From positions 1-64,000 of the forward strand of contig NZ_JAFMST010000007.1 in NCBI RefSeq assembly GCF_017916275.1: DNA of 64,000 nucleotides, written 5' to 3'. The translations under genes were made by a program, and so were the position numbers. The notes beneath the pieces were generated by a model that saw only the letters and a program-made list of their open reading frames with translations, made no database searches and was not told the DNA's origin. Below are positions 9,116-18,324 of this stretch, one piece after another. This DNA is from Rubellimicrobium arenae. GTDB taxonomy: Bacteria; Pseudomonadota; Alphaproteobacteria; Rhodobacterales; Rhodobacteraceae. Within the stretch, counting starts at the first letter, position 1; every line of letters begins with the position of its first letter.

Positions 9116-10819
9116 ATGCTCCGCCAGTTCTTCGCCTATTACCGCCCCTGGATGGGCCTGTTCTGGCTCGACTTCGGCTGCGCGGTGGCGTCGGGCGTGC
9201 TCGAGCTCGCGTTCCCGGTGGCCGTGCGGTCCTTCATCGACCACCTCCTGCCCACGGGGGACCTGGGGCTCACGCTCCTGGCCGCAGGGGCGCTGCTGCT
9301 GATCTACGTCGTCAACACGGGCCTCATGGCGGTGGTGACCTACTGGGGCCACAAGCTCGGGATCAACATCGAGACCGAGATGCGCGCCCGCGCCTTCGAC
9401 CACCTGCAGAAGCTGTCCTGGCGGTGGTACGACACCCAGCGCACCGGCCGGCTGGTGGCCCGGGTGACGCGCGATCTCGAGGAGATCGGCGAGGTCGCCC
9501 ATCACGGGCCCGAAGATCTGTTCATCGCCATCATGACCTTTGCCGGGGCCTTCGCCCTGATGGTGACGATCCATCCGACGCTCGCCCTCATCACGCTGGC
9601 CATCGTGCCCGCGGCCGTCGCCGTCGTGGCCGTCTATGGCGGACGCATGACCGACACCTGGCAGGCGATCTTCTCGCGGCTCGGCGACTTCAACGTCCGG
9701 CTGGAGGAAAGCGTGGGCGGCATCCGGGTCGTGCAGTCCTTCGCCAACGAACACCACGAAAAGGCTCTCTTCGCCCGCGACAACGACCGCTACCGGGGGG
9801 CGAAGCTGGACGCCTACCGGATCATGGCCGCTTCGATCGCCTTCAACTACATGGCCATGCGGGGCATCCAGGTGATCGTCATGGTCGCCGGGGCCTGGTT
9901 CGTGCTCAACGGCGGACTGACCACCGGGGGCTTCGTGGCCTTCCTCCTTCTGGCCGGCATCTTCGTCCAGCCGCTCGAGAAGATCGCCGCCGTCATCGAA
10001 ACCTATCCCAAGGGCATCGCGGGCTTCCGGCGCTACCTCGACCTCCTGGCCACCGAGCCGGACATCGCGGACGCCCCGCAGGCCCGCCCGGCCCCCGCCC
10101 TCACCGGGGCGGTGCGCTACGAGGGCGTGAGCTTCGGGTACGACCCGGCCCGGCCCGTCCTCCACGATCTGAGCTTCGAGGTCCGCCCGGGCGAGACTCT
10201 GGCCTTCGTGGGTCCGTCGGGGGCGGGCAAGACCACGGCGCTGGCTCTGCTGCCCCGCTTCTACGAGCCCGCATCCGGCCGCATCACCGTGGACGGCATC
10301 CCCGTCACGGACCTCACGCTCGAATCGCTCCGGCGGCAGATCGGGATCGTGAGCCAGGACGTGTTCCTCTTCGGCGGCACGCTGCGAGAGAACATCGCCT
10401 ATGGCCGCCTCGACGCCTCCGAGGACGAGATCCGCCGCGCCGCCGACCTGGCCCGGCTCGGGCCCATGATCGACGCCCTGCCCCAGGGGCTCGACACCAT
10501 CGTGGGCGAGCGCGGCGTGACCCTCTCGGGCGGGCAGAAACAGCGGGTGGCCATCGCGCGGGTCTTCCTCAAGAACCCCCCCATCCTGATCCTGGACGAA
10601 GCCACCTCGGCGCTCGACACCGCGACCGAGCGGGAGATCCAGCTGGCCCTGGACCGGCTGGCCGAGGGACGGACGACCCTCATCATCGCGCACCGTCTGG
10701 CCACCATCCGCCATGCGGATCGGATCGCCGTGCTGCAGGACGGCGCCATCGCCGAGATCGGCAGCCATGCCGAACTGTCGGCGCGCGGCGGCCTTTATGC
10801 CCGGCTGGCCGCGGCCTGA
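9116..10819 (+). CDS. ABC exporter half-transporter (fused permease-ATPase)
   Basis: The type IV ABC exporter has one membrane domain (about residues 1-310, six predicted helices) and one ATPase domain. The nucleotide-binding domain shows Walker A GPSGAGKTT, signature LSGGQKQRVAIAR, Walker B ILILDEATSALD and the H-loop IIAHRLATI. At 567 residues it is a normal half-transporter that would work as a homodimer. An ATG at 9116 has AAGGA at 9104-9108; a GTG 36 nt upstream is in frame but has poorer signals. The family covers lipid and multidrug exporters. Its position after an RND pump hints at export or detoxification, but the substrate is unknown. Confidence 0.9.
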   Translation: MLRQFFAYYRPWMGLFWLDFGCAVASGVLELAFPVAVRSFIDHLLPTGDLGLTLLAAGALLLIYVVNTGLMAVVTYWGHKLGINIETEMRARAFDHLQKLSWRWYDTQRTGRLVARVTRDLEEIGEVAHHGPEDLFIAIMTFAGAFALMVTIHPTLALITLAIVPAAVAVVAVYGGRMTDTWQAIFSRLGDFNVRLEESVGGIRVVQSFANEHHEKALFARDNDRYRGAKLDAYRIMAASIAFNYMAMRGIQVIVMVAGAWFVLNGGLTTGGFVAFLLLAGIFVQPLEKIAAVIETYPKGIAGFRRYLDLLATEPDIADAPQARPAPALTGAVRYEGVSFGYDPARPVLHDLSFEVRPGETLAFVGPSGAGKTTALALLPRFYEPASGRITVDGIPVTDLTLESLRRQIGIVSQDVFLFGGTLRENIAYGRLDASEDEIRRAADLARLGPMIDALPQGLDTIVGERGVTLSGGQKQRVAIARVFLKNPPILILDEATSALDTATEREIQLALDRLAEGRTTLIIAHRLATIRHADRIAVLQDGAIAEIGSHAELSARGGLYARLAAA

Positions 10820-10844
10820 GCCGCCGCGACTCCGTGGGATGCCA

Positions 10845-10865
10845 GCAACATCAAGCACATGTTGC
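10845..10865 (+). other. Inverted repeat upstream of the DUF882 gene
   Basis: GCAACAT (10845-10851) and ATGTTGC (10859-10865) form a perfect 7-bp inverted repeat with a 7-nt spacer. It lies 26 nt past the ABC exporter stop and 90 nt before the next start. It could be a hairpin closing the upstream transcript or an operator for the downstream gene; no U-run follows. Confidence 0.4.
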
Positions 10866-10954
10866 GCATCCCGTCCGGCGAGTCCCGTTCCGGGACCCCC
10901 TTGCGCAGGGTAATCTTTCGCGGGGCGGAGCGAGTCGCCCCGTGGAGGCGCAAG

Positions 10955-11578
10955 ATGATGACAGGCATGGCGGGAGCGGACCGCCTCGGACGGCGCAAGG
11001 TTCTTGGCGCGTTGGGCGCGGGACTGGCCCTGCCCCTTCTGGCCGGGTGTGGCGGCGGCTACGAGAAGCTGCCCGACCCCTGGCGCCCCGGCAGCCGCCT
11101 GGACGGTCTCGTGACGTCGATCGACCCTTACCTCGACATCACCAACTCCAACACGGGCGAACGCGTCGCCCTGCGCTTTGCCCAGGGTTCCGATTATGAC
11201 GACCGGGCCATCCGGCGGCTGAACTGGCTGTTCCGCGACTGGCGCGAGAACAAGGACCCCAAGATCGACCCGCGGATCTACTGGGCGCTGGCGGCCATCT
11301 CGGACGCCGCGCGCTACGACGGCTATTCGGGGCAGATCACGCTCCTGTCAGGGTTCCGCACCAAGCGGACCAACGCGATGCTCCAGCGCCAGGGCCTGGG
11401 CGCCGCGTCCAACAGCTACCACACGCGCCGCCGCGCCGCCGACATCCGGCTGGACGGCGTGGAGATGGAGCAGGTCGCCGACTACGCGGAATGGCTGCAG
11501 GTGGGGGGCGTCGGTCGATACCACCGCCAGAACTTCACGCATATCGATTCGGGGGACACCCGCACCTGGAGCGCCTGA
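10955..11578 (+). CDS. Tat-exported lipoprotein peptidase, DUF882 (YcbK-like, M15 fold)
   Basis: The start at 10955 has GGAGG at 10944-10948 and gives 207 residues. The N-terminus combines a twin-arginine motif (GRRKVLGALG) with a lipobox (LLAGC, Cys near residue 31), so the protein is probably exported folded and lipidated. The C-terminal domain shows the zinc-peptidase pattern of DUF882/YcbK proteins: SGFRT, then H-x6-D in the segment YHTRRRAADI, and a final H-x-D in THIDSG. Such proteins are related to D,D-carboxypeptidases and likely act on peptidoglycan in the envelope. It appears to be a single gene between the ABC exporter and the convergent ribitol operon. Confidence 0.85.
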   Translation: MMTGMAGADRLGRRKVLGALGAGLALPLLAGCGGGYEKLPDPWRPGSRLDGLVTSIDPYLDITNSNTGERVALRFAQGSDYDDRAIRRLNWLFRDWRENKDPKIDPRIYWALAAISDAARYDGYSGQITLLSGFRTKRTNAMLQRQGLGAASNSYHTRRRAADIRLDGVEMEQVADYAEWLQVGGVGRYHRQNFTHIDSGDTRTWSA

Positions 11579-11671
11579 GCGCCCCAGGCGCAGGCCGCAT
11601 CGGACCCGATCCCGTCCCACGCGTCCAGACGCGGCCCGCCCGACCGGCCGGGTCCGACGCCTGGGCCGCGG

Positions 11672-12400
11672 TCAGAGATCCAGGCTGACCGGAAGGATGG
11701 TCAGGTCGCGGATCACGATGTTGCGGGGCCGGCTCAGCATGAAGAGCACCGCGTCGGCCACCTCCTGCGGCTGCATGAGGGCGCCCGCCGCCAGCGCCTC
11801 GTCCATCTTGGCCTTGGGCCAGTCGTCGAGGAGCGCCGTCACCACCGGACCGGGGAGCACCGCGCCGACGCGGACCCCATGGCGCAGGACCTGACGCCGG
11901 ACCGTGTGGACGAAGGCCTGCACGGCGTGCTTGGAGGCGGTGTAGATCGGCTCCCACAGCACGGGAATGACCCCGGCCACGGAACTGGTGACGATGACGT
12001 CGCCGGTCTTGCGCTCGACCATGTGCGGCAGGACCGCGTGGACGCTTCGGAACACCGCATTGACGTTCAGGTTCAGCATCTGGTCCCAGGCGTCCGGGTC
12101 CCCCTCGAGGATGTCGCCGCCGATGTAGGAGCCCGCATTGGCGTGGAAGATGTCGAGATGCCCGGCCTTTTCCAGGATCTGCGGCATCATGCGCGACACG
12201 CTCTCCGGGTCGAGCAGGTCTACCACCACCGGGATCGCGCGCGGCCCCATCTCGGCGCAGAGCTGGTTCAGCCGCTCCTCGGCCCGGTCCACGAGGACCA
12301 CGGTCGCCCCCGCCCCGATCAGGGCCTGCGCGCAGGCGAGGCCGATGCCGGAGGCCGCGCCCGTGATGGCGGCGACCTTGCCGCTGAATTGTTCCGTCAT
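11672..12400 (-). CDS. rbtD: Ribitol 2-dehydrogenase (SDR family)
   Basis: It oxidises ribitol to D-ribulose with NAD+. The 242-residue protein matches my memory of Klebsiella ribitol dehydrogenase unusually well: [18 protein letters not shown] at the nucleotide-binding turn, [24 protein letters not shown] with the catalytic Tyr and Lys (YTASK), [20 protein letters not shown], and a C-terminus ending LPVSLDL. It is the last gene of a leftward operon behind a sugar-type ABC importer, which fits uptake and oxidation of a pentitol. A xylitol- or galactitol-oxidising relative is the main alternative. No ribulose kinase is present in the window. Confidence 0.88.
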   Translation of the reverse strand: MTEQFSGKVAAITGAASGIGLACAQALIGAGATVVLVDRAEERLNQLCAEMGPRAIPVVVDLLDPESVSRMMPQILEKAGHLDIFHANAGSYIGGDILEGDPDAWDQMLNLNVNAVFRSVHAVLPHMVERKTGDVIVTSSVAGVIPVLWEPIYTASKHAVQAFVHTVRRQVLRHGVRVGAVLPGPVVTALLDDWPKAKMDEALAAGALMQPQEVADAVLFMLSRPRNIVIRDLTILPVSLDL

Positions 12401-12426
12401 GCCGATGTTCCTTCCATTCGTCCTGG

Positions 12427-13680
12427 TCAGGCCCGCCCGTGCGAGACCCGCGACCGGCGGGCCAGCGAATCCACGATCACGGCGATGGCAAGGACGCCCC
12501 CCGTGATCATGTAGCGCAGCGAGGAGCTGAGGTTGAGGAGCGTGAGGCCGCTCGCGATGGCCTGGATCACGATGATCCCGAGAAGCGCCGAATAGGCGCT
12601 GCCGCGTCCGCCGAACAGGCTGGTGCCGCCGATGACCGCCGCGGCGATGGCGTTCAGGTTCACGTCCCCGGTCCCGGCCTGCTGGCTGGCCGAGGCGAGG
12701 CGGGCGGCCGACAGGATGCCGCCCAGCGCGGCGAACATGGAGCACAGGACGAAGGCGCTCGTGTAGATGAAGCGGACGTTGATGCCGGCACGGCGCGCGG
12801 CCTCGCGGTTGCCGCCCACGGCGATCATCGAGCGGCCCCATTTCGTGCGCGTGAAGGCGTAGTTCATCACCAGCACCAGCGCCACGAACAGCCCGAACAT
12901 CCAGGGCACGCCCCGCCCCAGATTGAGGTAGTAGACCACCGCCTCCAGGGCCAGGGTGAGCACGACGGCCCTGACGATCAGCCCGCCCATCGAGCCGGGG
13001 CTCAGGTTCGCCGCCCGGCGGCGGTTCATGTTCCCCAGGCCGATCACCACGAGGACGATCCCGGGGAGCAGGGCCAGGGCGTGCGACAGCCAGGCGGGCA
13101 TGAGGAGGACCTGCCCGAACTTCACCAGCGGGGACTGGTACGGCAGGTTGATGGAGCCCGAGGTTCCCAGGATGTAGAGTTGCAGCCCCAGGATGGCGAG
13201 AAGGCCGGCCAGGGTGGCCACGAAGCTCGGCATCCCGAGCCGGTTGAAGAGAAAGGCATAAAGGGTGCCGACCAGGGCGCCCACGGCCAGCGCCGCGAGG
13301 ATGGCGACGGCCACCGGCCAACCGTTGTTCACCCAGAGCATCCCCACCATCGCCGAGGCGAAGCCGCTCATCGAGCCGACGGACAGGTCGATCTCCCCCA
13401 CCATCAGCACGCACACGATGCCGAGCGAGATCACCCCCACCGTGGCGCAGTCGAAGAGCAGGTTCACCAGGTTGTTGGGCGCGAGGAAGACGGGGTTCAG
13501 CGCCGAGAAGACAAGCGAGATGATCACGAGTCCCACGGCCACCGGCAGCATGCCCAGGTCGCCGGACCGGATCCGGTCGAGGAAGGCGCGGATCGCGCCG
13601 CCCAGCCCTTCGTCGTGGCGCAGGCGGACATCGCTTCGGTCGAGCGCCCTCGCGCCCGGATCGGGTGCGTTCTGGCTCAT
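12427..13680 (-). CDS. Sugar/polyol ABC transporter permease (RbsC/XylH type)
   Basis: This inner-membrane channel subunit belongs to a CUT2-class importer. The 417-residue protein is longer than RbsC, with roughly ten hydrophobic segments and the family pattern [10 protein letters not shown], followed by [13 protein letters not shown] in the cytoplasmic coupling region. Its start overlaps the ATPase stop by 4 nt, indicating translational coupling. Together with the ATPase, the binding protein and ribitol dehydrogenase it forms a probable ribitol (or xylitol) uptake and oxidation operon. Substrate assignment comes from the dehydrogenase neighbour. Confidence 0.92.
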   Translation of the reverse strand: MSQNAPDPGARALDRSDVRLRHDEGLGGAIRAFLDRIRSGDLGMLPVAVGLVIISLVFSALNPVFLAPNNLVNLLFDCATVGVISLGIVCVLMVGEIDLSVGSMSGFASAMVGMLWVNNGWPVAVAILAALAVGALVGTLYAFLFNRLGMPSFVATLAGLLAILGLQLYILGTSGSINLPYQSPLVKFGQVLLMPAWLSHALALLPGIVLVVIGLGNMNRRRAANLSPGSMGGLIVRAVVLTLALEAVVYYLNLGRGVPWMFGLFVALVLVMNYAFTRTKWGRSMIAVGGNREAARRAGINVRFIYTSAFVLCSMFAALGGILSAARLASASQQAGTGDVNLNAIAAAVIGGTSLFGGRGSAYSALLGIIVIQAIASGLTLLNLSSSLRYMITGGVLAIAVIVDSLARRSRVSHGRA

Positions 13681-14498
13681 CGGGGCTCCTCCTGGGCGGT
13701 CATGCGCGGCGCCTCGCGGCGGCTGGCGCGGCGGGAGACGGCGTTCTCGGTCGCGCCGGTGATCGCGGCGACGAGTTCATGGTTGGAGGCGTCGGGCAGG
13801 AAGACGCCGTTGTTGCGCCCCAGGCGCAGCACGACGATACGGTCGGCGACGGCGCGCACGTCCTCCATGTTGTGGCTGATCATGATCACGCCAAGGCCGC
13901 GGTCGCGCACCCGCTCGATCAGGTTCAGGACCTCGGCCGTCTGCGCGACGCCCAGCGCGGCGGTCGGCTCGTCCAGCATGATGAGCTTGGGCTCGAGAAG
14001 GAGCGAGCGGGCGATGGCCACCGTCTGCCGCTGCCCGCCCGAGAGCGAGGCCACCGGCTCGCGCACGGACGGGATGCGGGCGGACAACTCGTTGAGGAGC
14101 GTCCAGGCGCGGACCTCCATCGCCACCTCGTCCAGCCGCCAGGGGACCGCCTCGCGCCCAAGGAAGATGTTGGCCACGACGTCGAGGTTCTCGCAGAGCG
14201 CGAGGTCCTGGAACACCGTGGCGATGCCGAGGTCGAGCGCGGCGCCGGGGTCGGTGAGCTGGACCTCCTGGCCCATGAAGCGGATCGTCCCCGAGCTGGG
14301 CTGGTGCACGCCAGCCAGGATCTTGACCAGGGTGGACTTGCCCGCGCCGTTGTCGCCCACGAGGGCCACGACCTCGCCGGCATGGACGTCGAGCTCGATG
14401 TCGGTCAGCGCCGAGACGGCGCCGAAGTTCTTGGACACGTTGCGGAGCGAGAGCACCGGCTCCGTCCGCCGCGCGTCTGCGCCTGCGATGTCGGTCAT
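13677..14498 (-). CDS. Sugar/polyol ABC transporter ATP-binding protein
   Basis: The 273-residue protein contains one nucleotide-binding domain: Walker [10 protein letters not shown], signature SLSGGQRQT and Walker [16 protein letters not shown]2 ATPases such as RbsA and XylG carry two such domains in about 500 residues; this is the single-domain form that would function as a homodimer. It lies 66 nt after the binding-protein gene, with a strong hairpin between them, and overlaps the permease start by 4 nt. Confidence 0.92.
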   Translation of the reverse strand: MTDIAGADARRTEPVLSLRNVSKNFGAVSALTDIELDVHAGEVVALVGDNGAGKSTLVKILAGVHQPSSGTIRFMGQEVQLTDPGAALDLGIATVFQDLALCENLDVVANIFLGREAVPWRLDEVAMEVRAWTLLNELSARIPSVREPVASLSGGQRQTVAIARSLLLEPKLIMLDEPTAALGVAQTAEVLNLIERVRDRGLGVIMISHNMEDVRAVADRIVVLRLGRNNGVFLPDASNHELVAAITGATENAVSRRASRREAPRMTAQEEPR

Positions 14499-14517
14499 AG
14501 TCCGCCTTTCGGTCAGG

Positions 14518-14548
14518 GCGCCCGGCCGGCCCAGTGGCGGCCGGGCGC
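14518..14548 (-). other. Intercistronic hairpin between binding-protein and ATPase genes
   Basis: GCGCCCGGCCG (14518-14528) pairs perfectly with CGGCCGGGCGC (14538-14548) around a 9-nt loop. It lies just after the stop of the periplasmic binding protein and just before the ATPase start. Such hairpins commonly protect upstream mRNA or reduce read-through, giving more binding protein than membrane components. There is no U-run. Confidence 0.7.
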
Positions 14549-14564
14549 AGGGATCATCCGGCCG

Positions 14565-15623
14565 TCACTGGGTGATGCCGAGTTCCTGGCAGCCGGCAGC
14601 ATATTCGCCGGTGCAGACCTCCTCGGGCGTGGCGATGCCCTTGTCGAAGATCTCGGCCTTGATGTTCTCGCGGGTGATGACCGCCGGGACGAAGAGCTGC
14701 GAGGGCGTGTCATAGAGCGTCGTCGTCGGGCCGGGGTCGGTGCCGTTGAGGAGCGCCACGGCCACGTCCGCCGCCGCGCCGCCCACGATCTCGGACGGTT
14801 TCGAGATCGTGTTGTACTGGTCGCCCGAGATCACCAGCTGGAGCGCGGCGGTGGTCGCGTCGTTGCCGGTCACCGGGGGCACGGGGTCCACCCCCGCGGC
14901 CTTGAAGGCGGCGATGGCCGCACCGCCGGTGCCGTCGTTGGCCGCGACCACGCCCTTGATCTGGTCGCCGAAGCGGGTGATCTGCCCCGCCGTCCATTGC
15001 TGCGCCTCGGGCGGGGCCCAGTTGGGCGTGTCGAACTCCGCCAGCGTCGTGAAGCCCGAGCTTTCGAGCGCCGAATGCGCCCCGTCGCGGATCAGGCCGG
15101 CCGCCGCGTCGGTGGGCGAGCCGTTGATCTGCAGGAGGCCCGAGCCCTCGGGCACGCCCTGCGCCTTGAGGTGGTCGACCAGGGACTGGGCGATCGCCGC
15201 GCCGATCGCCTCGTTGTCGAAGGACACGTAGAAGTCGGCGGGCGTGTCCGGGATCGGGCGGTCGTAGGCGATGACCTTGACGCCCTGCGAATGCGCGAGC
15301 TGCACCAGCGAGGCCGCCGCCGCCGAGTCCACGGGGTCGAGCACGACGACCTTGGCGCCCTGGGCGATGACCGAGTTGAACTGCTGCTGCTGCAGGGACG
15401 CGTCGGCGGTCGCGTTCTGGTAGATGACGGTGCAGGTCGGGCAGAGCTCGTTCATCCTGGCCTGGAAGCCGGGAAAGTCATGCTCTTCGTAGCGGGTCGA
15501 GCCCTGGTCGGGCATCAGGAACGCGACGGTCGAACCATCGGCCTGCGCCAGGGCGGCCGTGCCACCCAGCATCGCGCCGAGCAGGGTGGCGGCCCCCGCG
15601 AGCCTCATCGTGAATTCTCTCAT
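14565..15623 (-). CDS. Periplasmic sugar/polyol-binding protein of ABC importer
   Basis: This is the substrate-capture subunit and first gene of the ribitol operon. The ATG at 15623 has a GAGAGGA ribosome-binding site and gives 352 residues; an in-frame upstream extension lacks a signal peptide at its start and was not used. A signal peptide runs to about residue 26 (GTAALAQA). The mature part has the RbsB/XylF-like type I periplasmic fold with patterns such as VAFLMPDQGSTRYEE and VVVLDPVDSAAAASLV. The first open position of the operon and the hairpin behind it fit high expression. The exact ligand (ribitol, xylitol or another polyol) is inferred from the linked dehydrogenase. Confidence 0.9.
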   Translation of the reverse strand: MREFTMRLAGAATLLGAMLGGTAALAQADGSTVAFLMPDQGSTRYEEHDFPGFQARMNELCPTCTVIYQNATADASLQQQQFNSVIAQGAKVVVLDPVDSAAAASLVQLAHSQGVKVIAYDRPIPDTPADFYVSFDNEAIGAAIAQSLVDHLKAQGVPEGSGLLQINGSPTDAAAGLIRDGAHSALESSGFTTLAEFDTPNWAPPEAQQWTAGQITRFGDQIKGVVAANDGTGGAAIAAFKAAGVDPVPPVTGNDATTAALQLVISGDQYNTISKPSEIVGGAAADVAVALLNGTDPGPTTTLYDTPSQLFVPAVITRENIKAEIFDKGIATPEEVCTGEYAAGCQELGITQ

Positions 15624-16409
15624 ATGTCCTCTCCCTTTCAGTTGGTCTTGTCGTTTCTGGCCTCCGGGCTCCTGTCCCCTGTCCCGGAGGGCTGTCATCG
15701 GTCCCGGACGACGACGTCGCCGGTCCCGCGGGTCGCGGCTCGTGCAGGCCGTGTGCCGGCTGGATGCGCCCGTCTCCTCCCCCTATCCGACCCGAGCTAG
15801 GCCGCCCGGACGTGTTCGGCCAGCAGGGCCCGGAACCGCGGCGGGGGCCTCCCCGTCCGCGCGGGGCCCTGCCGGGTGCCGAGCTGGATGACCTCTGGAT
15901 CCGACGTCACGCCCATCTCCTCCCACGGGGCCCGAACCGGGGCCCGGCCCCACTCCCTTGGCCGGACAGGTTTCTCCCGTCTCGGCGTGGCCCGAGGATG
16001 GGGCATGGGGCCCCTTCAAGGCTACCAGGATTTGCACGGTCCAACGATAATTCTTGACGAACCGGCCTCCCCCCCGTGCCCGGAGTTCTGGGACAGGGCG
16101 CGCGGGGCTGCGGTGCCTTGCCGGATCCCTTCGCCGGATGCGCTGGGACCCCTGGGTGTAGGCCAGGGGTTCGGAACCCTTGGATGCGGACGGGGTTGCG
16201 AGACGAGCGGGCCCAGGCGGCTACCCTGCCCCGCGTGCGAGCTGACAGGAGGCGAACCATGCTCCAGGCCGAGATCGGCATTCCCCCCCGGGGCCCTGCC
16301 CCGTCCCGGAGCACCGGTCTCGTGGTCCAGACGACCGCATGTCCCGCGGCATCGCGCCTCAGGACGTTCCGGTCCAGGGTTCGGCCCCAGCGGTTCCGGT
16401 GGGGTCGAC
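15624..16409. other. 786-nt intergenic region between divergent ribitol operon and MFS gene
   Basis: I see no convincing gene here; the open frames are arginine/proline-rich artefacts of high GC. The left end holds CCTCCGGG (15661-15668) paired with CCCGGAGG (15683-15690), 38 nt upstream of the binding-protein start, a possible leader hairpin or operator. The right part holds two overlapping inverted repeats: ACCCCTGG (16148-16155) with CCAGGGGT (16163-16170), and GGGTTC-G-GAACCC (16167-16179). They cannot both fold at once. An AT-richer patch near 16025-16060 may contain promoter sequence. No regulator gene for the ribitol operon is present. Confidence 0.5.
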
Positions 16410-18086
16410 ATGGCTGACGCGCAGGCTCCGGCCGAGCGGCCCTCGGCCCTCGCCCCGCTCCGGCACCCGATCTTCCGGTCGGTGTGGATCGCCAGCATGG
16501 CATCCAACTTCGGCGGCCTGATCCAGTCGGTCGGCGCGTCCTGGATGATGACCAGCATCGCGCCGTCGGCGGACATGGTGGCCCTCGTGCAGGCGTCGGT
16601 GACGCTGCCGATCATGCTGCTGTCCCTGGTGTCGGGGGCCATCGCCGACAGCCTGGACCGCCGGAAGGTCATGCTGGTCGCCCAGGTCTTCATGCTGGCC
16701 GCGTCCGTGCTCCTGTCCGCGGCGGCCTGGGCGGGCGTCATCACGCCCTGGCTGCTCCTGCTCTTCACCTTCCTGATCGGATGCGGCGCGGCGCTGAACA
16801 GCCCCGCCTGGCAGGCCTCGGTCGGGGACATGGTTCCCCGCCAGGATCTTCCGGCCGCCGTGGCGCTCAACAGCATGGGCTTCAACATCGCGCGGAGCCT
16901 TGGCCCGGCGATCGGTGGCGCCATCGTCGCCGCCGCCGGGGCCGCCGCCGCCTTTGCCGTGAACGCCCTGAGCTACATCGCCCTGATCGTCGTGCTGGCC
17001 CGCTGGAGGCCCGAAAGGCCCCCCTCCCCCCTGCCTCCGGAAACCCTTGGGGCCGCGATGCTGTCGGGCGTCCGCTATGTCGTGATGTCCCCCAAGGTGC
17101 TGGTGGTCCTGATCCGAAGCCTTGCCTTCGGCACCGGGGCGAGCGCGATCTCCGCCCTGATGCCCCTGATCGCGCGGGTGCTCGTGGGAGGCGGGCCGCT
17201 GATCTACGGGCTGCTGCTCGGCGCCTTCGGCGTGGGCGCGGTGGGCGGCGCGATGGCGAGCACCGCGCTCCGGTCGCGCCTCACCACCGAAAGCCTGGTG
17301 CGCGCCGCCTCGCTTGCCTTCGCGGCGGCCGCGGCCATCACGGCGCTGAGCGGGACGATCCTGCTGACCGTGCCCGCGCTCCTGGTGGCCGGGGCCGGCT
17401 GGGTGCTGGCCCTGTCCAGCTTCAACGTCTCGGTGCAGATGTCGACGCCCCGCTGGGTCGTGGCGCGGGCGCTGTCGCTTTACCAGATGACGGCCTTCGG
17501 CGGGATGGCGCTGGGGGCCTGGCTCTGGGGAACCATCGCCGAGCATGGCGGCATCGCCGAAGCCCTGCTGGCCGCGGCGGGCGTCCTGGTCGCCTGCGCG
17601 CTGATCGGGCTGCTGCTGCCGCTGGCCGACATCAAGGGCCGGGACCTCGCCCCGCTTCGCCGCTGGGACGCGCCCGACACCGCCGTTCCGGTGGACGGCC
17701 GCACCGGACCCGTGGTGGTGGCGGTCGAATGGCGTGTCGCGGAATCCGATGTGCCGGCCTTTCTCGACACGATGTCCGAACGCCGTCGCATCCGTCGGCG
17801 GGACGGGGCGCACAACTGGGTGCTGATGCGCGACCTCGCCGACCCCGAGCTCTGGGTCGAGCGCTACCACGCCCCGACCTGGCTGGACTATGTGCGGCTC
17901 AACAATCGGCTCACCAAGGACGACGCCGAACTCTTCGACCGGCTTCGGAGGCTCCATCGCGGCAGTTGGCCCCCGCATGTTCACCGCATGATCGAGCGCG
18001 AGGCCCGAAGCTCGGCTTCGGATGGCGCTCGCCTTGCACGCGACATGGCGGCCGCCCAGACCACCGACCCGCTGCGCCTGTCCTGA
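16410..18086 (+). CDS. MFS exporter of the EntS-like MFS_3 family with C-terminal cytoplasmic domain
   Basis: The 558-residue protein starts at MADAQAP, the residue from which family similarity begins; the open frame upstream has no membrane character. The first 400 or so residues hold about 12 membrane helices with the MFS loop signature SLDRRKVMLVAQ and a GPAIGG segment. Residues about 435-535 form a soluble extension (VAVEWRVAESDVPAF, ERRRIRRRDGAHNW, ELWVERYHAPTWLDY) resembling the small ferredoxin-like monooxygenase fold attached to this MFS group. Relatives include the enterobactin exporter EntS, so siderophore or small-molecule export is possible. The real substrate is unknown, and it appears monocistronic. 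Confidence 0.82.
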   Translation: MADAQAPAERPSALAPLRHPIFRSVWIASMASNFGGLIQSVGASWMMTSIAPSADMVALVQASVTLPIMLLSLVSGAIADSLDRRKVMLVAQVFMLAASVLLSAAAWAGVITPWLLLLFTFLIGCGAALNSPAWQASVGDMVPRQDLPAAVALNSMGFNIARSLGPAIGGAIVAAAGAAAAFAVNALSYIALIVVLARWRPERPPSPLPPETLGAAMLSGVRYVVMSPKVLVVLIRSLAFGTGASAISALMPLIARVLVGGGPLIYGLLLGAFGVGAVGGAMASTALRSRLTTESLVRAASLAFAAAAAITALSGTILLTVPALLVAGAGWVLALSSFNVSVQMSTPRWVVARALSLYQMTAFGGMALGAWLWGTIAEHGGIAEALLAAAGVLVACALIGLLLPLADIKGRDLAPLRRWDAPDTAVPVDGRTGPVVVAVEWRVAESDVPAFLDTMSERRRIRRRDGAHNWVLMRDLADPELWVERYHAPTWLDYVRLNNRLTKDDAELFDRLRRLHRGSWPPHVHRMIEREARSSASDGARLARDMAAAQTTDPLRLS

Positions 18087-18324
18087 CGACGCGGCAGCCG
18101 CGCGGGACCGGCCAAGTCCCGGCCTGCGACGGAACGTCCCCGCCACCGCGTTGAGGGAAGGATGAGGCGTCGGCGGGGCGATGCTGTCGCGGTCAGCCGG
18201 ACAAGCCCCGCCACCGATCCGGACGGCAGATGTTAAATATGTTCACATCATCTCTTGAAGCTGCGCCCCGGTGACGTCATCTATGAAGTGAAGGCAGTTA
18301 ACATCCATCTGGAGACCACGACGC

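Noticed and set aside
15764-16057. 97-codon open frame in the long gap between ribitol operon and MFS gene
   Set aside because: Product is dominated by proline, arginine and glycine, has no good ribosome-binding site and looks like a by-product of high GC content.
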